Source: Adineta steineri (Eukaryota; Rotifera; Eurotatoria; Adinetida; Adinetidae). From it: 64,000 nt of DNA. How positions within the stretch are numbered: position 1 is the first letter of the stretch; each line of letters opens with the position of its first letter. The stretch lies in contig CAJNOI010000012.1 of NCBI GenBank assembly GCA_905250115.1, positions 787,273-851,272 of the forward strand, given 5' to 3'. The position numbers were made by a program, and so were the translations under genes. Shown piece by piece: positions 46,876-57,870 of the stretch. The notes below the pieces were generated by a model. The model was not told where the DNA came from. It saw nothing but the letters and a program-made list of their open reading frames with translations, and made no database searches.

Positions 46876-48452
46876 ATGGAAGTTTCAACTATTAAAGAAT
46901 TAGTAAATACTGATTTAAATGAAAAAAGAATTCATAATGTATGTAATTTATACATCATACGAGTATCTATAATAAATAAGAGATTTGATATTTTAGTTAC
47001 GATCAAATACAAAAAGAACACTAGAGAAGTATTCAAATTTTATTTATATATAAAACTATAATAGTAAATTTTATATTTAGTACAAAAATTAGTAAACGTA
47101 AATATTTTCTAAAACGTATTGGATATTCAATAATTGGTTTGATAGTTATTGGAGCTATGCTTTCTCCAGTATTATATACTTTATTAAAAAACTCTAGTAC
47201 CGATGTTTCAGAACCAGAAATATCAAAACCAGGTAGATAATTTTTTTTATTTCGATCTATCTATTTTAATAAAACTGTTCCATAGTAACAAGTCCAATAC
47301 TAACAAAAACAACCAGGAAAGTTACTGTATCAACAACAACAGCACCACCATTTGGTAAGTAAGAAGTCTTCATCTTCCTCTATTTTAATACATTTTTCTT
47401 TCTATGGTATATTAGATCAGTGTACGAGAGAATATTCTGTATTAACAAAAGATACTGGTAGTTTTATTTCATCAGTAATGACAGCTGATCTTAATAATGA
47501 TAATAAAATCGATATTATCTTTATCCAAGAATCATATATATTCGTTTCGATTCTTTTCAACTTGGGGAATAATAAGTTTACTGATAAAAAACTTTATGAA
47601 CTTCAACAATTTGTATTATCTCTGGCAACAGGAGATATTAATGATGATGGTTATGTAGATATTATTGTTGGTCAATCATATTCTACGATAGCTATTCTTT
47701 GGAATGATGGTCATGGTATATTTAATGATATATGGTATTCACCATCGGAACACTTTATCACTACTATATACTCAATAGCAATAGCTGATATTAATAATGA
47801 TGAAAAATATGATATTATTGTAACAGGTTCAAGCGGTATTCAGCTCAGTATTTTTTACAATAAAGGTAATAAAATATTTAGAGATGTAATCATCTATCCA
47901 GCTGGTAATCAACCAATGTCTGTAACAGTTGCTGATCTTAATGATGATAATAAACTTGAGATTATTATTGCATATGCAAGAACAAATACAATCGGCATTC
48001 ATTTCGATAATGGAAATGGGGATTTTTCTAAACAAATTACTTATTCAGTTGGTTATGGACCAATATATGTTACAGCTGGTAATATTAATAATGATACTAA
48101 ACTTGATATTATTGTAGTAAATTTTTTTTCAAATAAAATTAATATTCTTCTTAATAATAATGGTATATTTAATAATCAAACAATATTATCAAACATGGTT
48201 AATCCAGTATCCGTCGCATTAACTGATTATAATAATGATGGTACAAATGATATTATTGTTCCAAATTTTCATTCAAATTATGTTAGTGTATTTTTTAATG
48301 ATGGATACGGTACGTTTAGTATTCCAGTTAACTATACCACTTATCCTTCACCACGATGTGCATCAATAGCTGATCTTAATGATGATAAAAAATCTGATAT
48401 TATTATTGGCACTGAAAAATATATTGGCGTTATTATTACGGAATGTGATTAA
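46876..48452 (+). CDS. Membrane-anchored FG-GAP repeat protein
   Basis: The main exon (about 47417-48452) encodes seven FG-GAP/VCBS-type repeats of about 48 aa, each with a calcium-loop-like core: ADLNNDNKIDII, GDINDDGYVDII, ADINNDEKYDII, ADLNDDNKLEII, GNINNDTKLDII, TDYNNDGTNDII, ADLNDDKKSDII. Upstream short exons give a transmembrane segment (YSIIGLIVIGAMLSPVLYTL, about 47085-47231) and a Thr-rich stalk (about 47288-47355). A first exon at 46876-46938 (MEVSTIKELVN...) is tentative, because I could not make its phase fit the next exon. The result is a type II membrane protein displaying a beta-propeller. It mirrors the kelch protein at 5-7 kb in layout but not in repeat type. Confidence 0.75.
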
Positions 48453-48859
48453 TTAACTAATAAATTTTTTTTCAAAATAAATAGCTCAGTTTAATATACT
48501 GGCAAAGTTAAATATAAACTACTTATAACGTGACAGGAACGATAAATATTTACATAAACTTTCTACGCAGACTTCAAGATCATATTCTATTTAAAAAATC
48601 GCCGAAAGCGTTGGCGTCTATATATAATCTTATGTTATATATAACAGACACCCCAATAATAAAAGATATCGAATGCACGTGATGCTGATTCTAAGCATCT
48701 ATTCTTTGAAATTGAATCCTTTCAAGGACAACTGTAATTGCAAAATACTAATCCTATATTTTTAGAAAAAAACAAAAAAATATTTTTCTCGTGCTACATG
48801 TATATATATAAACTAGCGATTGTCCGTCTATTCAATATCAGTAATCTATTCAAACAATC
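48453..48859. other. Intergenic, chitinase promoter region
   Basis: AT-rich with no gene. It is the likely regulatory region for the secreted chitinase. Confidence 0.4.
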
Positions 48860-49634
48860 ATGTTCGCATTGTTACTTCTCACAGTTGTCATGCTTTGTGC
48901 TCAACAATCGAGTGCAAGTAAGTTATACTAATATTAGATTATTTTTAAAAATTTATTTATTTTCTTCTATAGTAATCACTGCTGAACAACTCAAAGCAAT
49001 TATGCCCAAATGCAAGCATCCAGAATATTTAAATAATATCAATGATGCTCTTGTTGAAGGTTCAATTAATACATGCTTACGTCAATCTGCTTTTTTGGCA
49101 CAATTAGCACATGAATCTGGTCAATTAGTATATATGGAAGAAATAGCAAATGGTTCCGATTATGAAGGTCGTATAAAATTAGGTAATACAGAGCCTGGTG
49201 ATGGAATGCGATTCAAAGGTCGAGGACCAATTCAACTTACTGGTCGTGCTAATTATGCTGCAGCTGGCAAAGCATTAGGTCTTGATCTTGTTAATAATCC
49301 TGAGCAAGTCAAAACACCTTATGTTGGCTTTCGTACAAGTGTCTGGTTTTGGACAAATCGTCAATTAAATGCTCTTGCTGATCAAGGTACATTAGATTCA
49401 TTCCGACAAATTACAAAAAAAGTTAATGGAGGAACAAATGGACAAGCTGATCGTGAGCAATATTGGGCAAAGGCTAAGAATGTATTAGGTTGCGATGATG
49501 GTTCAGTCAGTATTACTTTACCAACATGTACGGCTAATGGAGTATCAGGTGTTTGTATGTCCACAACTAATTGTAAAGGTCGTTCTGTTGCAGGACATTG
49601 TGCTGGTCCTAAAGATATTCAATGTTGTATTTGA
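48860..49634 (+). CDS. Secreted GH19 chitinase
   Basis: Exons 48860-48917 and 48973-49634 join in phase to 239 aa. Exon 1 is a signal peptide (MFALLLLTVVMLCAQQSSA). The catalytic domain follows: the first catalytic Glu in AQLAHESGQL, the second probably in DYEGR, and substrate-cleft motifs FKGRGPIQLTGRANYAAAG and VWFWTNRQLN. This is the short bacterial/phage-endolysin-like GH19 form rather than the plant form. A Cys-rich C-terminal module (CTANGVSGVCMSTTNCKG ... CCI, six Cys) could bind chitin. The enzyme would hydrolyse chitin outside the cell, in feeding, egg or trophi turnover, or antifungal defence. GH19 is rare in animals, so transfer is likely. Confidence 0.9.
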
Positions 49635-50161
49635 GATTAATTAAAATAAACTTTATCTGTTATAATACAGATTTCAAAAAATGAAACATATTCATATAAA
49701 ATAACAAATAGTTAGTTTTATAATTAAGAAAAAATATATATTGTGTACTCTAGTCGTTTGATGATTTTATCATAGCATACAGTGAAGAAACGAGAGAACG
49801 AAAGACAAACTTGTGTGACCTATATATATTCTTTAACAAAAAAAAACCTTCATTTCTTTTACACCTTGAATATATTTAAGTAAACCGAACTTTGTCTTTG
49901 CCATTGACATATATTGTTAATTATCATCATACTGATCTTCTAAATAAAGTATTGTAAAGATGAATGCATGCCTATTTTTTTAATAATCATTTAAATAAAA
50001 ATCACTTGTTAACAGAAAATAATCGAATATTTCTGTTTATTACTCGTCATTTTCTTACATTCTATATCGACACCTGATAAAATGTTATTCTTACTTAACT
50101 CAACGTATTGTCTTTTTCTTTTTCTTTTCTTCTTTTCTTTCACATGATAAAAGTAAGATAA
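49635..50161. other. Intergenic, no gene seen
   Basis: AT-rich spacer between chitinase and KDSR. A pyrimidine-rich tract (about 50107-50142) precedes the KDSR start. Confidence 0.4.
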
Positions 50162-51210
50162 ATGTTGTTAACTATTATTCTTGCTTGTATCGGTGGTTTA
50201 GCATTATTAACTATTTTAATTTATCTTTATCGTCCATTATATCATCCAAAATATCTTACTGATTTATATGATTGTCATGTAGTTATAACAGGTGGATCAA
50301 GTGGTATTGGAAAAGAATTAGCACGATTATTTCTTCATGAATATGGAGCACGTGTAACTATATTAGCACGAAATAGTGATCGTCTTGAAGAATGTCGAAG
50401 AGAATTATCACCAAATTTAAGTGAACGTCTTTTATGTTTATCTGTAGACATATCTCAATCATATACACAAGTTGAAAATGCTATTCAACATTCTATTCGT
50501 CATCATCATGACAAACCAGTAGATATTCTAATAAATAATGCAGCTATTTTTTATGCTAGATCATTTCATCAAACTAAACCAGAAGAATTTGCAGAGATGA
50601 GTAAGATAAATTTGATAAGAAAAGAAAAAAAAATAAGAATCTAAATAAATTTCAATTTATTTTAGTTCGAATTAATTATTTAGGTAGTATTTATTGTACA
50701 CAAGCATGTTTACCATCTATGCGTATACGTGGTTCAGGTCGAATTGTATTTGTATCATCACAAGCTGGACAATTAGGTGTTTTCGGTTATACATCATATT
50801 GTTCAACGAAATTTGCATTAAAAGGTTTAGCTGAATCACTTCAAATGGAATTAGCACGCGAAAATATTTATATAACATTAGTTTTTCCACCTGATACAGA
50901 TACACCAGGTTTTAAAGAAGAAAATAAAACAAAACCAAAAGAAACACAAATGATTAATGAAACATCAGGTGTTCTAAGAGCTGATCAAGTAGCAAAGAAA
51001 ATTATTCAAGCAACAAGAAAAGGTTCATTTACATGTTCATATGGTTTAAATGGATTTTTATTAACTTGTTTAACATGTGGTGCACAACCAGTTACTACAC
51101 TTCATGAAATTATTTATCAATCATTATTTACTGGTTTATTAAGATTAATTATGTTACGAGTATTAAATTCATTCTATAAATTAGTTAGAAAAAATAAACA
51201 GATACCATAA
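50162..51210 (+). CDS. KDSR: 3-ketodihydrosphingosine reductase
   Basis: Exons 50162-50600 and 50666-51210 close in phase to 327 aa. Residues 1-25 form a membrane anchor (ILACIGGLALLTILIYLY). The short-chain dehydrogenase core has VITGGSSGIGKELA (cofactor loop), ILINNAA, a catalytic Ser in VFVSSQAGQ and YTSYCSTKFAL (Tyr-x-x-x-Lys). The VFPPDTDTPGF segment is the hallmark separating KDSR from other SDRs. The enzyme reduces 3-ketodihydrosphingosine with NADPH on the cytosolic face of the ER, the second step of sphingolipid synthesis. A hydrophobic C-terminus supports membrane association. The length agrees with animal KDSR (about 330 aa). Confidence 0.92.
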
Positions 51211-52078
51211 ATGAATAAGAATTTTAATGATTTATCATAGATTGGGTTTTTTTTACATTAATTTATAATAAAAATTGTTTGACAAAAAAAAAGTTTTATA
51301 AATAATAAATAAATATGAGATAGCATTAAAAATTTTTTTTATATTATCTATATGATATAAATTCATTATTACATGGAACTATATAGGCTACAATAATATG
51401 AGTTATAGTATATGTTGTAATTTAATTTGCATGTTGTGATTATGATATTGATAAAAACTCTAGTAGAACTAAAAAGATTATATCACATAATTCTAAATGA
51501 AATACTTTCGATACTATTGTGATATTTGACAATATAAAACTTCGCAACCAAACATCATAAACTCTTCTTATGTATTCTTTTGATACCTAACTTTCTGTGT
51601 TAGCATATGATTTTGATTCATATAATTTAAATATTGGGAAACCTCTACTTAATCAAAGAGACAATATTTTACTCTAATAAACCTACAGAGAATAACAATT
51701 GACAGAACCACAGATTTAGGGGAAAAAATAATAATACTTTTGAGCATTTAGAGAAGTATTCATTGATCATGAATATGATTAAAAGCATTTTTCGTCATCT
51801 ATTACGAAATATTTATTAACATATACAACTATTCCAGCAAAGATTTAACATGTATAGCGCTGTGAAACGTTCAGTAGTAGGTGAAAACGAAAAAAAGTGG
51901 TCGTCAAGATATTTTTTGCCGTTTATTACTGTTTCCATACAAAACAGGCGATAATGACTGTTTAAATGCGATGCTATTCTATATCGTTTATTTTATTTGT
52001 TTTAATCAAGAGAAGTCATCTAGTTCATATTTAACTATCTAGAAGTATTGTTTCGAATTGAGTCATTGATGCGTTGAT
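51211..52078. other. Intergenic between convergent genes
   Basis: AT-rich, no gene or structured repeat seen. Confidence 0.45.
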
Positions 52079-53798
52079 CTATAACCAAGTGAACCATTCT
52101 GTTATACCATAAATTCTAATTGTCTCTGTTTTTATATTATCCGTAGGTTCCATTGGATGTTGATCCGCATCAAAAGATTCCGATTGACTCTTCAAATGCC
52201 AACACTCAACTGGTAACTTTTGCAATCTATGTATGAGTCGCCAAGAGTAACAGAACCATATACAACCCAATGAAAGGCAAATAGCTACCTCAATGAAATA
52301 AGCCCATTTCGCTGGCAACCAGTGGGCACTGTAAAGTACAAGACTCGACGATATTACCTGGCCAGCATTGTTTAGAGACGCAAGCAATGTGTAATATGTG
52401 CCACCAATACGTGTATCACTGATTTGAGCGAAAAATCCACCGAATGCCGCGCCTTGAACATAAACAAGAGCATCATTAAGACCAAGCAGAAGGATGAGAA
52501 CAGTATAGAAGACAGTCGAGTAAGCGTATAGATGAGGAGCGAAATAAACGAACACGCCGATAAAAACACATAACACGATGCGTGGTATATAGAAGTAGGA
52601 ATAATAGACTAACGGCCGACGAGTTTTCGATAGCAGAAGTGGCACAGTAACTTTCACCAGAATGAGCGGCATAGTGATAAGACCCAATGTCTCTCGTTTA
52701 AACAAATTGAGGCTTAAAAGAAAAAAAAAGAAAAAACAAATATTAATACATTGTTCATTTTTATCTTCTTGAGAGAAAACGATTTTGAAAATCAATTATT
52801 TTGCCTACTCTCATAAACTTAAACTCGAGCAAACACATTTACATTTTTATCCGAATGTTCTAAAAAGACTTCGATTATACAGAAATAGTCGAGATTAAAG
52901 ATATATGCAAAGAAACTGCAACAAATAGTGCGATTTTCATATTTCTGGCACGATTGAGTACTTACCGAAGCAATGTGAGAAAGGTCATCGATGAACTAGC
53001 TGCAAAACCAATATGTGACGCAACAATGATAAAGGTGACCTCACGAAAACATTTCTTCTTGAATAGTCGAAAAATATACATGTACGTTTCGAATAATTTC
53101 AGGTGAACTTTAGTCTGTTTCGATTGATCATCAGAGGACGTATGTTGTCGTTCGCGAAACAGTACGGAAATGACACAAACTACAAGCAAGTAAACTATGC
53201 CCCAGAATCGTACAAATTGACCCAAAGTAAACAGTCCGAAAGGTTTATCAATAATACCTAATGGCTGACGAATGTATTTGTTTGTCATATTAGCCGATTC
53301 GAATATGAGAAAAATTGGTGAACCAATGAAACCGCCTAATGGTTGTCCAATCATTTGTGAGATCGCTTGCCAAACAACATTCGATGAAGCAAACAAAGTG
53401 AGTCCCCATCCATCTACACAAATATCTTGCGTCGCTGTGAGAAAAACAATGAAAAAGAAGATGACAGTTAACTCAGTAATACGCAGTCGAACGAGTAACG
53501 ATTCGAAAAAGAATGAAAGAACGATCAGGATCGAACCAAGTAAAACTTGAATAGGTACTAGCCAAGTTTGGTGTCGACCGAATCGTTGAATATAATAGAC
53601 ATCAATTAGAGGCGCCCAAAGTAATTTTAAACTGAACGGATACATGATAAAAGATAGAGTGCCTTGTTGCTTCCATGTTGCACCAAACGAAGCCAAATAG
53701 ATAGACACCACATCAAGTAAGCCAAGAACAACACCTTGCAAAAGATAAAGCACGAGAACAATGAGAAGGCGCACGACGAGCGGCATTCGTGATTCCAT
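52079..53798 (-). CDS. SLC33A1: Acetyl-CoA transporter (SLC33A1/AT-1 family)
   Basis: Exons 53798-52966 and 52712-52079 join in phase to 488 aa with about 11 membrane segments. Family motifs are present: YPFSLKLLWAPLIDVYYIQRFGRHQTWLVP in TM2-3 (only part is quoted in order), ATQDICVDGWGL, GQPLGGFIG, and, after the 253-bp intron, SDTRIGGTYYTLLASLNNAG. The protein moves cytosolic acetyl-CoA into the ER lumen for protein and ganglioside acetylation. The N-terminal cytosolic region is shorter than in vertebrates. It stands alone, divergent from nothing nearby. Confidence 0.92.
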
Positions 53799-54196
53799 CT
53801 ATCTGAAAAATAAAAGAAATGCATGATGAGCAAATAGAACTTCTACTCTCAGAAAAGCACACAATTCTTCTAGCATCAACTATCAGTTGTATTTATCCTG
53901 TGTGAATCGTCATCAAAGATTATCTTGTTGATCCTTACCTTCTCCTTTGCACGTAAGAATAGGAATGAAGTATTATCTTATATATCGATTATTCTTCTTC
54001 TTTTCACATATACAAATGATTGGCATTGCATATAGGTAACTAAATATTAGATTAGAAGCATTACAATAACGACCTTCATTGAAACAAAGCCATTATCTCG
54101 ACATGATCAAATTACATTTCATGAATGATTTGTGCCTTGATCGAAATAAACTAACACTCTCTTACACTTAATATTACCCTAGTGAAAGAGCTCAAA
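53799..54196. other. Intergenic, SLC33A1 upstream region
   Basis: AT-rich, no gene seen. It should include the SLC33A1 promoter. Confidence 0.4.
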
Positions 54197-54390
54197 CCGG
54201 AGTACTCAAAAAGTACTCACACTAGAAAATGCCACGAGAACTCATGAGTACTTATGATGTTTGAGTACTCATATGTTGTATTTGTCGTGAACATTAAGTG
54301 TTCGAGTACTACTAGCGAGTACTTATGTAAAACTGCCGAATAGTAAAGCACTATAAGGAACTACTCGTTTCTAATTTTATGAGTACTCTA
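54197..54390. repeat. Cluster of GAGTACT(C) motifs
   Basis: GAGTACT or its reverse complement AGTACTC occurs about eight times in under 200 bp, often as the palindrome GAGTACTC. The spacing is irregular, so it is not a simple tandem repeat. It could be a transcription-factor site cluster or a decayed repeat. Confidence 0.6.
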
Positions 54391-54670
54391 TTGATACATT
54401 TCATATACGACCGTATTTGTATTCGTTTTTGATTTATTGATATAATCTAATTTTTGATCATGTAACAGTAACAAGTTGAACATAAAAAAGAACATAAGTA
54501 ATAGAAACAAGATAAAATATGATACTATATTCAATATGAAAATATGAAGAAAAGAGAGTAAAAAATAAAACGATACATAAAAAAAATCTCCTCTAATTAT
54601 ATAAAAGATTAAATCATCCCTACTTCAATATAACTAGTTTGTTTAATATAATCTTAGCAAAAATTACATC
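54391..54670. other. Intergenic, AT-rich
   Basis: No gene seen between the GAGTACT cluster and hairpin copy 9. Confidence 0.4.
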
Positions 54671-54748
54671 TTGAGGGTGTGGATGTGAATGTGGGTGTGC
54701 CTATTGATGATGATTGAAAAGAATACTCACGCCCACACCACATCCTAC
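54671..54748. repeat. Telomere-motif hairpin copy 9
   Basis: The left arm begins at the family boundary TTGAGGGTGTGGATGTGAAT. The right arm is ACTCACGCCCACACCACATC. It lies just past the 3' end of the beta-lactamase-like gene. Confidence 0.65.
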
Positions 54749-54839
54749 TAATATAAAGAAAGCAAAAAAATTAAAAACAAAAACCTTTCAACTATTTGAA
54801 TGTTTCACCATCATTTCTCTTAACCCAAACCCATATATT

Positions 54840-56195
54840 TTATTTAAAAAAATAAAGAATACTGATTGTCCACCATATGTAGATGATGTTTACATGTTGG
54901 TGAAAGGCAGCATTTGTCTTTGTTTCAAAACAATCGAATAATTTAATCATCAAATGAACAATTGTGTCTTTAACTTTCTGTGCCTGTTCATCATTTTTGA
55001 TAATGTCTCCATTTGTTAAGATGATTACACCTAAATTTCGTTTTTCATTTGCCATCATTGATGTTCGAACGCCAGGTAAAGAACCATCATGTCCAATAAA
55101 ACGTCGTCCATCAAATATCTCCCAATACCATCCAAGACTAAATTCCACATTGGACATATTCACATAACTCATTTGAGGAGAAATTGAAAGCATTTCATCG
55201 ATTGATTGAGGATTATGCAAAATATTGTGAAAATCATTAAGAAATGATCGAAGAAATTTACTAAGTGAGTGCGCCGTCATGCGTAACATACCAGCTGGAT
55301 AAATAGTAAAACTAAAGAATGGAGCATAAAACCAATCCGATGAATTTTCTACCTATAAATATCAATCTCGGTTTGATTTTTAGGGATTTTGTTTGAAACT
55401 TACTCGAGAGAAATTAAAATATGGTGCCAATTGTTGAAAAGATTCTAACCAAGATGCATTGTAAATATAATGATCAACAAGATTAATTTGATTATTTTGA
55501 AATGTACTTAATCGATAACTTGCATTGTTTGTATCAATATCTAAAGGTTTTAAGATGTTTTCTCGAACATATTCTTCAAAAGATATTCCTGCTAAAAGTT
55601 CAATTATATGTGCAGCTAAGCCAGTGCCAATATTTGAATAATATGTTAGATTACCAGGTGGTACAGGTAACCAACTATTTTCATGACTTAAATACATTGT
55701 TATCACATCACTAAGATTTCTCTTTGTAAAATCATCGCCTGGAACATAAAGTTTATATTCTTCAATAATATTTTGTCTGATACCAGAAGAATGAGAAAGT
55801 AAATTTCGCATAGTAATTGTTCTATTCGGATAATGTGGATGAATAACTTTCATTTGAGGTGTGAGATATAGATTAATATCTACATCAAGTTTGAGAAGAT
55901 TGGATTCAACCATTTGCATTGCTGCAACACCAACGAATGTTTTGGAAATTGATGCTAATAGAAAAATTGAATTAGATGGATTAATATGTCGACGATCATT
56001 AAATATCGGTGGTGTATGATAACCAATTCCTTGTTCATAGATAATGTCAGTTGAATTTACAACTATGAATGCAGCTCCGGGAATAAAAGCTTCATCTAAG
56101 AGAAGTTGTATCGATGCCGTTGTTGGAGGACATTCTGCTGCATATACATCTGTTTGTATGAGAATTGCAATGGTTAGTAACCAAAATATCTTCAT
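54840..56195 (-). CDS. Secreted serine beta-lactamase-like hydrolase (class C / LACTB type)
   Basis: Exons 56195-55404 and 55352-54840 join in phase 0 to 434 aa. A signal peptide (MKIFWLLTIAILIQTDVYA) precedes the domain. The three active-site elements of the family are visible: Ser-x-x-Lys in LASISKTFVG, Tyr-x-Asn in LTYYSNIGTG, and His-x-Gly in FIGHDGSLPG. LLSHSSGI is another family hallmark. In animals and many bacteria such proteins are esterases or peptidases rather than antibiotic-degrading enzymes. A hydrophobic C-terminal end (IIYIWWTISILYFF) suggests a membrane anchor on the outer surface. The substrate is unknown. Confidence 0.88.
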
Positions 56196-56410
56196 GGTGT
56201 TTTTTTTTTCTTATGAAATGTTTTTATCGTAGAGTACTGTCATTTTAAAAACCTTATCGCTGCTGTAAAGTACTATCAGTCGTTTAGAAAAGAGAACACA
56301 GTTTCATTTATCTACAGATTACAGCATTAGAATATTTATTGTAGATCATAAGATTAAGATTCAATATATATGTCGAAGATAAATTAAAAGCACAAATGAT
56401 TCATATAATC

Positions 56411-56467
56411 TTGAGAACGTGAGTGTGGGTACCTATCATCTCATAACCTGTCCACATCCGCACTCTA
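56411..56467. repeat. Telomere-motif hairpin copy 10
   Basis: The arms TTGAGAACGTGAGTGTGGGT and CCACATCCGCACTC are imperfectly complementary. Confidence 0.5.
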
Positions 56468-56890
56468 TTTTTAATAGCAATATTTCGAACTGTAAAAAGA
56501 TCTATCTCGAATTCTATGTAGGCGTTCTTTGCATTCAGACCTCTCTTCTTCCTATATTTCGCATTGAAGCGTTGACACTGCCTTTTTAGCGATAACTGTC
56601 AACAGAAAGATAAATATAAGTCAATGAAAAACAAATGTAAAAATTTATTTTATATATCAGATAAAGGCGACCACTTGGTAATGTTGACAAGCGTTTCTTC
56701 TTAGGCCGACAAAACGAAAAAAAACGCGTTAAATCTTGAACGTGTTTTTCTACATTAATAAATACTTCATAAATACACGTTAATTTCTAATATTCTACTC
56801 GTATTTACGTCTTAACCTGACAATACTCTTTCTGCATTAATTGTACACTCGTAAATACACCGTTATTCACAGGATTTTACGCAATATTTA

Positions 56891-56945
56891 CGGGTGTGGG
56901 TGTGAGTGTAGCTTGAATGAGTAGAACCTTCATATCGACACCCTG
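56891..56945. repeat. Telomere-motif hairpin copy 11
   Basis: The left arm CGGGTGTGGGTGTGAGTGTA is intact. The right side is reduced to ATATCGACACCCTG. Confidence 0.5.
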
Positions 56946-57620
56946 GGATAAATATGAGAATCGTTTTTTAACAAATTACTTGGAAATGAAGCGTTAAAAA
57001 ACAGCTTTTTTAACAATGAACATCAGAAATAAAATGATATGTCATTCTATAAATTATCAACTAAACAAAAGATTTCGTTGATTTGATTAGACACTTTTTA
57101 TCGTTTTTCTTCCTGAAGATTATTTCTGTGTTTGTTGTCTTTTTATTTTATCACGTACGATATCAATTTGTTTGAGATATATATTATTGATTGAAATTAA
57201 TTTCATTGCGTAAGTGTAATTTTAAATACACTTAGAGTCAATTAAATACTCATTCCAACACCCACACTCACCCTCCTTTTACTTTCAGTAATATAAATTT
57301 TATTTTATTTTCTCATCCATTTAGTCAGAAATGAGTAATACTTTTTTTTCAATATACCCTGTCTCTTTAACATGGGGATTCGATTTCTTATTCGGCGAGA
57401 CTACCATTCGCTTAATAAAATTATACGCCTAATAAGAACATGAAATATATCCACTTTATAAATATAACAAGTTGTGCTGATCAAATTATAGGACAACAAA
57501 GCGTGTAGTTGAGAAAAATTAATTTGTTTGAATATATCATTCAGTTATTCATCTCTGGTAATCACTTGAGAACGATTATTCATACGTTATTATCTGAATA
57601 CATATAATTGGGAGCATCAA

Positions 57621-57870
57621 ATGATTAATATTCTTCATATCTGTGTTTATATCTACCCTTCTTCAATGAAAATATCTATTCAGTTGTTAAAGTAATGATC
57701 TCTTTTCTCTCCATCATGGCTCTTTTTCAACAATCGCTATAAAATATAACTTCGAATTTATTACAACTCATATGTTATTTAGTGAATGATTCAATAGCTT
57801 GATTACATATTAAAAAAAACTGTGATTCAGTTCACAAAAGAGAATGTCATTCTGTCTACATCGATTAATA
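57621..57870. repeat. Segmental duplication, copy A (3' flank of kelch gene)
   Basis: This 3' flank matches 63630-63890 at most positions (TTCTTCAATGAAAATATC, CATGGCTCTTTTTCAACAATC, TTCAGTTCACAAAAG, GTCATTNTGTCTANATCGA). Each copy precedes the 3' end of a minus-strand kelch gene. Confidence 0.85.

Larger units (their letters stand above)
56196..57620. other. Intergenic with two telomere-motif hairpins
   Basis: Hairpin copies 10 (56411-56467) and 11 (56891-56945) lie here. A lone CACCCACACTCACCCTCC arm is at about 57258-57276. No gene is supported. Confidence 0.5.

Noticed and set aside
54840..56195. Antibiotic-resistance beta-lactamase
   Set aside because: The SxxK/YxN/HxG set is shared with eukaryotic LACTB-like esterases and peptidases. 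The signal peptide, C-terminal anchor and intron point to a host surface enzyme.
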